A stretch of 64,000 bases of DNA from JAAYYM01 sp964631375 (GTDB lineage: Bacteria > Bacillota > Clostridia > Lachnospirales > Lachnospiraceae), in assembly GCA_964631375.1 (NCBI GenBank), contig CAZVYQ010000008.1, positions 1 to 64,000 of the forward strand, written 5' to 3'. The stretch's first letter is position 1; each line of letters opens with the position of its first letter. Both the position numbers and the translations under genes were made by a program. Of the stretch, positions 35,904 through 43,446 are shown piece by piece. A model generated the notes under the pieces. That model made no database searches. It was given only the letters and a program-made list of their open reading frames with translations, and was not told the origin of the DNA.

Positions 35904-37654
35904 TACTGCTCACCTCCATTCGCATCAAAATCACCGGCTCCACCGGTCTGCGATTCGTATACATCACGATAGATCTCATTTTCTGCAAGCAGCTCCTCAT
36001 GTGTACCAAACCCATCTATGCAACCATCCTCCATAACAATGATACGGTCTGCATCCATAACAGAGCTGATGCGCTGTGCAATGATCAGCTTTGTTGTTCC
36101 GGGTATCTTCTCGGTAAATGACTTGCGAATCTTGGCGTCCGTTGCAGTATCTACTGCACTGGTACTGTCATCTAGAATCAAAATCTTAGGATTCTTCAAT
36201 AATGCCCTTGCAATACAGAGTCTCTGCTTTTGTCCGCCTGAGACATTGGATCCGCCCTGTTCTATGTGTGACTCATATCCATCCTGCATCTTCTCGATAA
36301 ATTCGTCTGCACATGCCAGTCTGCAGGCTTCTCTGCATTCCTCTACCGTTGCATCCTGCTTGCCCCATCGCAGATTCTCCAGGATGGTTCCTGAGAACAA
36401 TACATTTTTCTGTAATACCACTGCTACCTGATTGCGCAGAGTATCTAAGTCATACTCCTTGACATCCCTGCCACCTACCCGCACACTTCCTGTGTTTGCA
36501 TCATAGAGACGGCTGATCAGATTGACAAGAGAGGATTTCGCACTTCCGGTTCCTCCGATGATACCTATCGTCTCACCTGCCTTGATCTCCAGATTGATAT
36601 CATCCAGCACTGGTTTCTCACTATCCTTATAGTAACGGAAGGTTACATGATCAAATGAAATACTGCCATCTGCTACATTCATAACAGGATTGACCGGATT
36701 GGTCAGGTCTGCTTTTTCATTTAACACTTCTGTGATACGTTCTGCACTGGCAGTACTCATTGTAACCATGACAAAGATAAGTGAGAGCATCATCAGACTC
36801 ATCAATATGTTCATACAATATGCTAACAGACTCATCATCTGACCTGTTGTCAGTGAACCACCGACGATCATTTTTGCGCCCAGCCAGCTGATTGCCAGAA
36901 TACATCCATAGACCGTAACCTGCATGATCGGATTATTCAGGGCAATCACGCCCTCAGCCTTGACAAACATTTTGTAGATGTTGTCACTTGCCCTCTTGAA
37001 TTTATCCTTCTCATAGTCTTCACGAACATATGCCTTTACCACGCGGATACCGGATACATTCTCCTGCACACTTGCATTCAGTTCATCGTATTTTTTAAAT
37101 ACCACTCTGAAATATTTAGAAACCTTACGAATCAAAAAGAACATGCAGATTCCAAGGAAGATCACTGCACCGACATACACGCTTGCTAGTCTTCCGTTGA
37201 TGATAAAAGCCATCGTCATTGCAATGATCAGACTGAATGGTGCTCTGGTACACATTCTCAGGATCATCTGATAGGCCATCTGTAGATTTGTAACATCTGT
37301 CGTCAGTCTGGTGATGAGACCTGATGTACTGTATTTATCAATATTGGCAAAGGAAAAGGTCTGTATGTTGTCATACATGGATTTTCTCAGGTTTCTTGCA
37401 AAGCCTGTAGATGCCTTGGCTCCAAACTTTCCTCCCAATACACCAAAGGTCAGCCCCATCGCTGCCGCCAGCACCATCCACGCACCCACAGCATAGATGT
37501 GTCCCATATTTCCTGCTTCCACACCATCATCAATGATGGATGCCATCATGAGCGGAATGATCATTTCCATAATGACCTCTCCGATCATACATAATGGCGT
37601 GAGCAGAGAAACTGTCTTAAATTCTTTAATTTGTGCCCCTAATGTTTTTAACAT
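35903..37654 (-). CDS. ABC exporter half-transporter (degenerate-site subunit)
   Basis: A 583-residue membrane-ATPase fusion. Walker A reads GGTGSAKSSL, with Ala where Gly is usual. Walker B is ILILDDSTSAVDT, with Asp in place of the catalytic Glu; the signature VSGGQKQ is intact. This is the degenerate half of a heterodimeric exporter and complements the 645-residue partner. Its start overlaps the end of the marR gene by 29 bp and its stop overlaps the partner ATG by one base, so the three genes form one operon. Confidence 0.9.
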   Translation of the reverse strand: MLKTLGAQIKEFKTVSLLTPLCMIGEVIMEMIIPLMMASIIDDGVEAGNMGHIYAVGAWMVLAAAMGLTFGVLGGKFGAKASTGFARNLRKSMYDNIQTFSFANIDKYSTSGLITRLTTDVTNLQMAYQMILRMCTRAPFSLIIAMTMAFIINGRLASVYVGAVIFLGICMFFLIRKVSKYFRVVFKKYDELNASVQENVSGIRVVKAYVREDYEKDKFKRASDNIYKMFVKAEGVIALNNPIMQVTVYGCILAISWLGAKMIVGGSLTTGQMMSLLAYCMNILMSLMMLSLIFVMVTMSTASAERITEVLNEKADLTNPVNPVMNVADGSISFDHVTFRYYKDSEKPVLDDINLEIKAGETIGIIGGTGSAKSSLVNLISRLYDANTGSVRVGGRDVKEYDLDTLRNQVAVVLQKNVLFSGTILENLRWGKQDATVEECREACRLACADEFIEKMQDGYESHIEQGGSNVSGGQKQRLCIARALLKNPKILILDDSTSAVDTATDAKIRKSFTEKIPGTTKLIIAQRISSVMDADRIIVMEDGCIDGFGTHEELLAENEIYRDVYESQTGGAGDFDANGGEQ

Positions 37655-38078
37655 TCTCTGTCATCCTCTCTATGATATCCAAGCATACCTGTAATTCCTC
37701 CTCAGAAATTCCTGCACAAAGCTGTTCATTGAACTTCACGGCTCCCTGTGCAAATTTCTTGCCAATCCTATGTCCCTTTTCAGTCAGCACCAATTCTCTG
37801 TATCTCCCATCCTTTTTAGAAGGCACTCGTTTCAACAGATCATTCTTCTCCATGACATTGATGACCTCACTGAGTGTAGATTTCCCAATTTCAATATGTT
37901 CTTCAATGTCCTTTTGAAATACCGGAGTCCCCTGATGCTTGATCAAATGACCCAGAATCCCCATCTGCAGCATGGTGATGTTCTGATTCAGTGCTTCTCT
38001 GACCTGCATACAACTGACTTGTCGAATGGAATTATTTAAGATACGAAGCTGCATACCAAATGACTGTTTGATATCCAT
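37626..38078 (-). CDS. MarR-family regulator of the ABC exporter
   Basis: A 150-residue winged helix-turn-helix protein. The DNA-binding region lies at about residues 50-95: DIEEHIEIGKSTLSEVINVMEKNDLLKRVPSKKDGRYRELVLT (wing DGRYRELVLT). The ATG at 38078 has GGGAGAG upstream; the earlier in-frame start has no such site. It is the first gene of the operon, and a palindrome next to the -10 box (38137-38152) is its likely operator. It should repress itself and the exporter until a ligand, perhaps a transported drug, binds. Confidence 0.87.
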   Translation of the reverse strand: MDIKQSFGMQLRILNNSIRQVSCMQVREALNQNITMLQMGILGHLIKHQGTPVFQKDIEEHIEIGKSTLSEVINVMEKNDLLKRVPSKKDGRYRELVLTEKGHRIGKKFAQGAVKFNEQLCAGISEEELQVCLDIIERMTENVKNIRGTN

Positions 38079-38104
38079 GACAACTCTCCCTTCGATCAAC
38101 AAAA

Positions 38105-38129
38105 AAGAAGGAACAACAACGCCCTTCTT
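38105..38129 (-). terminator. Terminator-like hairpin in the marR leader
   Basis: On the minus strand AAGAAGG (38123-38129) pairs with CCTTCTT (38105-38111), followed by a run of U. It lies between the promoter and the marR start, so it could be an attenuator. A very short frame starting at TTG (TTG TTG TTC CTT CTT TTT TGT TGA) overlaps it and might be a leader peptide. Confidence 0.45.
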
Positions 38130-38136
38130 CCTTGTT

Positions 38137-38181
38137 AGTTCGTGTACGAATTATAATACGCCGAACAATTCTATCTGTCAA
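38137..38181 (-). promoter_or_regulatory. marR promoter and operator
   Basis: Minus strand TTGACA (38176-38181), 17 bp, TATTAT (38153-38158). An inverted repeat TTCGT-GT-ACGAA (38139-38150) lies right after the -10 at the expected start site, the classic place for MarR autorepression. Confidence 0.75.
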
Positions 38182-38230
38182 TACAATCATACTTTATTCA
38201 GATTAGTTTAGAATTATTTAAGATTTCAGA

Positions 38231-39214
38231 TCACACTACATTTTCAATCTCTGCACCGGTAAAGAACTGTTTGAGATTGCTCATGGTAGTCTCTGCAATA
38301 TTACTCAGGGCTTCCTCTGTCAGAAAGGCCTGATGTGAGGTGATCAGTACATTGGGCATGGAAATCAGCCGGGCCAGCACATCATCCTGGATGATGGTAT
38401 TGGAATTGTCTTCATAGAAAATATCTGCCTCTTCCTCATAGACATCCAGTGCTGCTGCACGGATCTTGCCATCCTTGAGTCCTTCCACCAATGCCTCACT
38501 GTCAATCAATGCACCACGGGAGGTATTGATCAACACAACTCCATCCCGCATCTTCTGAATGGCCTTTGCATGAATGATATGCCTGCTGTCCTTCGTCAAT
38601 GGACAATGCAGGGAAATGATATGTGACTGTTCAAACAGTTCATCCAGAGTCACATAATGAATATCACTGTTGACGATGGGGAATGGATCATATGCGATCA
38701 CATTCATCCCGAAGCCTTTACAGATATCCATAAAAACCCGTCCAATCTTACCTGTACCAATCACACCGACGGTTTTTCCATGAAGATCAAATCCTGTCAG
38801 ACCGTTCAAGCTGAAATTGTATTCGCGAATCCTGTTATAAGCTCGGTGCAATTTTCGATTCAGAGTCAGCAGCATTCCCATTGCATGTTCTGCCACTGCA
38901 TAAGGGGAATATGCCGGAACCCTTGTTACAATCATTCCATGCTCATGTGCATAATTGATATCAACATTATTATACCCTGCACAACGCATGGCCACACATG
39001 TAATATCACGTTTCTTAAGCTTCCTCAGTGTCTCTGCACCCAGATCGTCATTTACAAATGCCACAACCGCATCGCTGCCCTTTGCCAACACAGCTGTCTT
39101 TGCATTCAGCTTCTCCTCATGATAAACAATCTTGATATCCGGGTATTTCTTCAGTTCCTCATCAAAGAACTCTTTATCATATGGTTTGGTATCAAAAAAA
39201 CTGATTTTTCTCAT
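38231..39214 (-). CDS. D-2-hydroxyacid dehydrogenase (D-lactate dehydrogenase type)
   Basis: A 327-residue NAD-dependent enzyme of the D-isomer-specific family. The NAD loop is VGVIGTGKIGRVFMD (about residues 147-161). The catalytic Arg is in INTSRGALID, the Glu in DVYEEEAD and the His in ITSHQAFLTEEAL. The AAGYNN and YAVAEHAMGMLL segments match fermentative D-lactate dehydrogenase. It reduces pyruvate to D-lactate to recycle NADH. GGAGG lies 6 nt before the ATG. It stands alone next to glycogen phosphorylase and would suit a sugar-fermenting anaerobe. Confidence 0.9.
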   Translation of the reverse strand: MRKISFFDTKPYDKEFFDEELKKYPDIKIVYHEEKLNAKTAVLAKGSDAVVAFVNDDLGAETLRKLKKRDITCVAMRCAGYNNVDINYAHEHGMIVTRVPAYSPYAVAEHAMGMLLTLNRKLHRAYNRIREYNFSLNGLTGFDLHGKTVGVIGTGKIGRVFMDICKGFGMNVIAYDPFPIVNSDIHYVTLDELFEQSHIISLHCPLTKDSRHIIHAKAIQKMRDGVVLINTSRGALIDSEALVEGLKDGKIRAAALDVYEEEADIFYEDNSNTIIQDDVLARLISMPNVLITSHQAFLTEEALSNIAETTMSNLKQFFTGAEIENVV

Positions 39215-39268
39215 AACCTGCCTCCTTGCTAAAGCCTGTGCTGTTTACGCGACCCTTTTATTATGGCA

Positions 39269-41593
39269 TCAGATTTTGGGTAAATGCCATATATCCCTGT
39301 TATATTCTTCGATGGTTCGGTCTGATGAGAAGAAGCCTGCCTTTGCAATATTGGTTAACATCATCTTCTTCCACTTGGGACGATTCTCATAATCCTCCAA
39401 TGCCTGATCCTTGACCTTGATATATTCCTCCAGATCGATCAGTGTCATAAACCAGTCCTTATTCAACAATTCGTTGTATAGACGCATCAGATTTTCTTTA
39501 TTGCCGTTCCATTTTACTTTAAAGCTTTTGATGAAATCTACAGCCTCTTTGATGGTTTTACTGTTACGGTAGTAATCTCTTGACACATAGTCAGCCTTCT
39601 CATAATGCCGAATGATCTCCTCACTGTCCTTGCCAAAGATATAAATATTATCATCACCGACCAGGTCATGGATCTCTACATTCGCTCCATCACTCGTTCC
39701 CAGTGTCACAGCACCATTCAGCATAAATTTCATATTTCCTGTACCAGATGCCTCCTTGGAAGCAAGAGAAATCTGCTCTGAAATATCACATGCCGGAATC
39801 AGCTTCTCAGCGTAGCTGACATTATAGTTTTCCACCATAACAACCTTCATATAACGATTGACTCTGCGGTCATTATTCACGATTTTCTGTAACACGAGCA
39901 GCAGATGGATGATATCCTGAGCAATCACATATGCAGGTGCTGCCTTTGCACCAAAGATAAATGTAATTGGTCTCTTTGGCTTTTTACCACGTCTAATCTC
40001 CAGATACTTGTGAATGATATAAAGTGCATTCATTTGCTGACGCTTGTACTCGTGCATACGCTTGATCTGAATATCAAAGATGGAGTTCGGGTCAATCTCC
40101 ACACCTTCCTTCTCTTTGATATAAGCAGCAAGTGCATTCTTTTTATCCTGTTTGATTTGACTGATTCGGTCAAGAAGTGCTGTGTCCCTTTGATGCTCCA
40201 GCAGTTTCTCTAATTCCATGGCATTTCTCTTATATCCATCACCAATGGTATCAGATATACAACCCGCAAGTTCCTGATTACAGGACAGCAGCCACCGCCT
40301 AAAGGTAATGCCATTTGTTTTATTATTGAATTTCTCCGGATAAATATCATAAAAATGTTTCAGTTCAGATTCCTTCAGAATCTCTGTATGCAGTGCTGCC
40401 ACACCATTGATGGAAAATCCGTAGTGAATGTCGATATGTGCCATATGAACACGGTTCTGATCATCTATGATCTGTACCTTAGGATCATCATATTTTTCGG
40501 CTACCCTCTTTGCTAGTTCCTTAATAATCGGAACCAACTGCGGCACCACCTTTTCCAGATAGGAAAGCGGCCATTTCTCCAAAGCTTCTGCCAGAATCGT
40601 ATGATTGGTATATGCACAGGTCTTACTTACAATATCAATTGCCTCATCCATAGAGATTGCCTTGTCCTCAGTGAGAATCCTGATCAGTTCCGGGATGACC
40701 ATTGTCGGATGTGTGTCATTGATCTGAATCACAGCATGATCATACAATTTCTTCAGATCGTACTTTCTCTCACGCATATCCTTGAGGATCAACTGTGCAG
40801 CATTACTTACCATAAAATACTGCTGATAGATACGCAGCAGATTGCCCGCCTCATCTGAATCATCAGGATATAGGAATAATGTCAGATTCTTCTCAATCTG
40901 CTCCTTATCAAAATTGATGCCATCCTTTACAATACTCTCATCAATAGATTCGATATCAAACAAATGTAACTTATTGATACCGTTTTCATATCCCACTACA
41001 TCAATATCATATAAAACCGACTTCACCTTATGGTCTCCAAAGCTGACCTCAAATGCTGTATCTGTCTTTCGAAGCCATGACTCCTCCTCGATCCAGTCAT
41101 TCTTCTCTGCCATTTGCAGTCTGTCTCTGAATACCTGTTTGAATAGACCAAAGTGATAATTTAATCCAATACCGTCTCCTGGCAGACCCAGTGTTGCAAT
41201 GGAATCCAGAAAACACGCAGCCAGTCTGCCAAGTCCGCCATTTCCAAGAGACGGTTCCGGCTCAACGTCTTCGATCTCAGAAAGTGTCTTTCCGTTTGCC
41301 TTCAATACTTCATTTAACTTGTCATAAACACCAAGATTGATCAGATTATTGGACAACAGTTTCCCGATCAGAAACTCCGCGGATATATAATATACCTTTT
41401 TATCTCCATTGATGTCCGGTGTAATGTCCATCATGTCCTTTGTCAACTGCAGAACACATTCGTACAGCTGAGCATTAGTACATTCTGCAATGCTTTTACC
41501 ATACCGCTTCTGTGCCTTATCCTTCAAATTCGTCTCGAGCTGGTCACGCAATACATTACGCTGTACGGCATTAAGGGTTTCATTCAAAGCCAT
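39269..41593 (-). CDS. glgP: Glycogen/maltodextrin phosphorylase
   Basis: A 774-residue GT35 enzyme. It releases glucose-1-phosphate from the ends of alpha-1,4-glucans. The PLP-binding lysine lies in EASGTGNMKFMLNGAVTLGTSDGANVEI (key ASGTGNMK). NGGLGRLAACFLDS and the C-terminal FIFGAKAAPAYVIAQDII are typical. GGAGG lies 8 nt before the ATG at 41593. The length is a little below the usual 800-830, with no obvious frameshift. Upstream are two palindromes of LacI/CcpA type (41677-41686, 41705-41718), so carbon control is likely. Confidence 0.92.
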   Translation of the reverse strand: MALNETLNAVQRNVLRDQLETNLKDKAQKRYGKSIAECTNAQLYECVLQLTKDMMDITPDINGDKKVYYISAEFLIGKLLSNNLINLGVYDKLNEVLKANGKTLSEIEDVEPEPSLGNGGLGRLAACFLDSIATLGLPGDGIGLNYHFGLFKQVFRDRLQMAEKNDWIEEESWLRKTDTAFEVSFGDHKVKSVLYDIDVVGYENGINKLHLFDIESIDESIVKDGINFDKEQIEKNLTLFLYPDDSDEAGNLLRIYQQYFMVSNAAQLILKDMRERKYDLKKLYDHAVIQINDTHPTMVIPELIRILTEDKAISMDEAIDIVSKTCAYTNHTILAEALEKWPLSYLEKVVPQLVPIIKELAKRVAEKYDDPKVQIIDDQNRVHMAHIDIHYGFSINGVAALHTEILKESELKHFYDIYPEKFNNKTNGITFRRWLLSCNQELAGCISDTIGDGYKRNAMELEKLLEHQRDTALLDRISQIKQDKKNALAAYIKEKEGVEIDPNSIFDIQIKRMHEYKRQQMNALYIIHKYLEIRRGKKPKRPITFIFGAKAAPAYVIAQDIIHLLLVLQKIVNNDRRVNRYMKVVMVENYNVSYAEKLIPACDISEQISLASKEASGTGNMKFMLNGAVTLGTSDGANVEIHDLVGDDNIYIFGKDSEEIIRHYEKADYVSRDYYRNSKTIKEAVDFIKSFKVKWNGNKENLMRLYNELLNKDWFMTLIDLEEYIKVKDQALEDYENRPKWKKMMLTNIAKAGFFSSDRTIEEYNRDIWHLPKI

Positions 41594-41676
41594 TTTTTCA
41601 TCCTCCATTTGTATAGATAGTCATTATCTCCAATTATCATATATATGATACGAGTGTCCGGATTTTCCAGTCACCG

Positions 41677-41718
41677 TAAACGTTTATAAACTAAATCTAA
41701 CATAGGAAAACGTTTTCC
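41677..41718 (-). promoter_or_regulatory. Two LacI/CcpA-type palindromes upstream of glgP
   Basis: TAAACGTTTA (41677-41686) and a perfect 14-bp GGAAAACGTTTTCC (41705-41718) share the central ACGT of LacI-family operators. They lie 84-125 bp upstream of the glgP start codon. A related GAAAACGTTTGAT lies near 43378, before the HipA-like gene. Confidence 0.5.
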
Positions 41719-41742
41719 GCAACCCCTTATTTATTTTTCTTG

Positions 41743-42543
41743 TTACCACAACCTGCTTTCCACTTCGCTTTTTAAAAACATCTTGTTTTTGGCTGCTGAT
41801 TTGATTGGATGCAATTTGTTTCTTTTAATCAGATCGTCCACATTCTGCCTCGTACATTTCATCATTTCACAAACTTCTGTGGTATTGAGAACATGATCTG
41901 TGGCAAAATGACAAAAGTCTTCATACATGACTGGTATCTCCTCACCCTGATCGAGCAAATCTCTTGCCATACAGACTGTTACGCCATTCCAACTAATTCC
42001 ATAGCCGCCCGATTCAATGCTGACCTGTCCAAAATGATTCTTCACATAATCTGCTATATCGCTTTCTAATAGCAGGTCTTTCACATCATATATCCTTGTC
42101 ATATTATGTTGAAAGAAAATCACCAGACGATCTCCTGAAATCAGAATATCCTTAATATTACACTTCATCCTTTCCATAATCATCACCGGGATCTCTCCAT
42201 TCTCCAGTTCTTCCACATAAAAATCATCCTGACAACAGATTCCCCGACTCAACATCAGTAGCTTAAAAGTATGATATACCTTCAAGTGGTTTTCTCTAAG
42301 TATCCCACCAAGATTCTGACGTTCTGAAGGTATGATTCTGCTCTGTACCCACCTTTCACTCCATTGTGACTCTACTGTATAGTGTCCCTTCTGAGCAAAT
42401 AATCCAAGCATCATAGGCAGTTCATTCTTATCTGTTCCCTCCGGGATCTCTATATAATATTGATCTGATTGCTCAAAATACAATAAATATGCTTTGATGA
42501 TTTTTTGAACATCATTTTGATCATAGATTCCACATATTCTCAA
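41743..42543 (-). CDS. HTH protein of the HipA-like module (DUF2442-like middle)
   Basis: A 266-residue protein. The C-terminal end (about 213-266) is a helix-turn-helix of the excisionase/MerR-like kind: DHVLNTTEVCEMMKCTRQNVDDLIKRN (key NTTEVCEMMKCTRQNVDDL) followed by KMFLKSEVESRLW. The middle (about 135-205) resembles DUF2442-type domains. The N-terminal 120 residues I do not recognise. The start is TTG at 42543, with GAGAGGTGG upstream. The gene overlaps the HipA-like kinase gene by 23 bp, so the two are translated together. It may be the antitoxin and autorepressor of the pair. Confidence 0.6.
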   Translation of the reverse strand: MRICGIYDQNDVQKIIKAYLLYFEQSDQYYIEIPEGTDKNELPMMLGLFAQKGHYTVESQWSERWVQSRIIPSERQNLGGILRENHLKVYHTFKLLMLSRGICCQDDFYVEELENGEIPVMIMERMKCNIKDILISGDRLVIFFQHNMTRIYDVKDLLLESDIADYVKNHFGQVSIESGGYGISWNGVTVCMARDLLDQGEEIPVMYEDFCHFATDHVLNTTEVCEMMKCTRQNVDDLIKRNKLHPIKSAAKNKMFLKSEVESRLW

Positions 42544-43336
42544 TTTGTTTCCACCTCTCCCATATCATCTGCCATATCTTCTCTATGTGTTGGTCTGATA
42601 AAATATCTGAAAGCCCTGATAAAATACTGGTTTTATCATTTTCCTTCAGTATTCTTGATAACTTTAACTTATCATGTGGGATTAATTTCAGATTATCCAA
42701 TGCGGAATGCCCTCCCACAAAGCATTGTACTCTTTTATCCTCCAATACCTGATACTGTTCTACTTCTTTTTCAGTATGACAACTAAACAACAGTGAAAGT
42801 CCCTGATCAAATAAAGGTGCCATCCTCACATTGCCCTTTGCATCACTGATCACTTCTACATTGGCACCATGTCGATCCCTGTTCAAAACCAAATAATCTA
42901 TTAGTAGCATTGCATATATCTGTTGTCCCCAGCCTTTTCTGATACAAAAATCCAATGGGCATTCATCAGCTTGACGTTCTAACTGATAATAATCTTCCAA
43001 TGTCATCTTCTTTTCAAAAGGTTTGCGAAAACTATTTGACGCACAGAGAAAGGTTTCATATTTCTGCTTTTCTATCTTAATATCTGCATGAATCAATTGA
43101 TATTGCAAATGAGGAAATCCCAATATATCTAAAAGTCTACAGACGATCAACTCATTGACACATTCATGTCCGACAATCCCTCTCATGCTATCATAATCTG
43201 ATAACTTATAATATATCTTCCCCTTTTGCAATTCTTCCGTTGCTTTTAAAAAAGATCCCGCAGTTCCAGAAGAACTTCTTACTTTTGTCCATGAAAGATA
43301 GGTATAATCCTGCTTATCCAGTATTAGATCCTGCAT
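42521..43336 (-). CDS. HipA-like protein kinase
   Basis: A 271-residue protein of the HipA/phosphatidylinositol-kinase-like fold. The catalytic loop is LVLNRDRHGANVEV (about residues 152-165, with Asp and Asn), followed by the metal site MAPLFDQGLSLL (Asp). The N-terminal loop SGTAGSFLKATEEL and YYKLSDYD would hold ATP. It lacks the HipA N-terminal subdomain-1 of E. coli and is shorter (440 usual). AAGGAG lies before the ATG. It precedes its HTH partner, the reverse of hipBA. Target unknown: HipA proteins phosphorylate GltX or other translation components. Confidence 0.65.
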   Translation of the reverse strand: MQDLILDKQDYTYLSWTKVRSSSGTAGSFLKATEELQKGKIYYKLSDYDSMRGIVGHECVNELIVCRLLDILGFPHLQYQLIHADIKIEKQKYETFLCASNSFRKPFEKKMTLEDYYQLERQADECPLDFCIRKGWGQQIYAMLLIDYLVLNRDRHGANVEVISDAKGNVRMAPLFDQGLSLLFSCHTEKEVEQYQVLEDKRVQCFVGGHSALDNLKLIPHDKLKLSRILKENDKTSILSGLSDILSDQHIEKIWQMIWERWKQIENMWNL

Positions 43337-43399
43337 AATATTAACTCCTTTTTAACCTCTATTACTTTGATGAATTTGAAAACGTTTGATCTGTATACA

Positions 43400-43441
43400 G
43401 AATAACAGGCAACTTGACATATGTCAAGTTGCCTGTTATTC
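43400..43441. terminator. 42-nt perfect palindrome, terminator of the FtsX gene
   Basis: The sequence from 43400 to 43441 is identical to its own reverse complement, with TTGACATATGTCAA at its centre. It lies 6 bp after the FtsX-type permease stop, giving a 19-bp or longer hairpin. It would serve as a terminator on the minus strand. Its perfection is unusual. Confidence 0.8.
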
Positions 43442-43446
43442 TTACT

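Noticed and set aside
38657..39232. A 191-residue plus-strand frame
   Set aside because: Antisense to the D-2-hydroxyacid dehydrogenase, which has all catalytic motifs.
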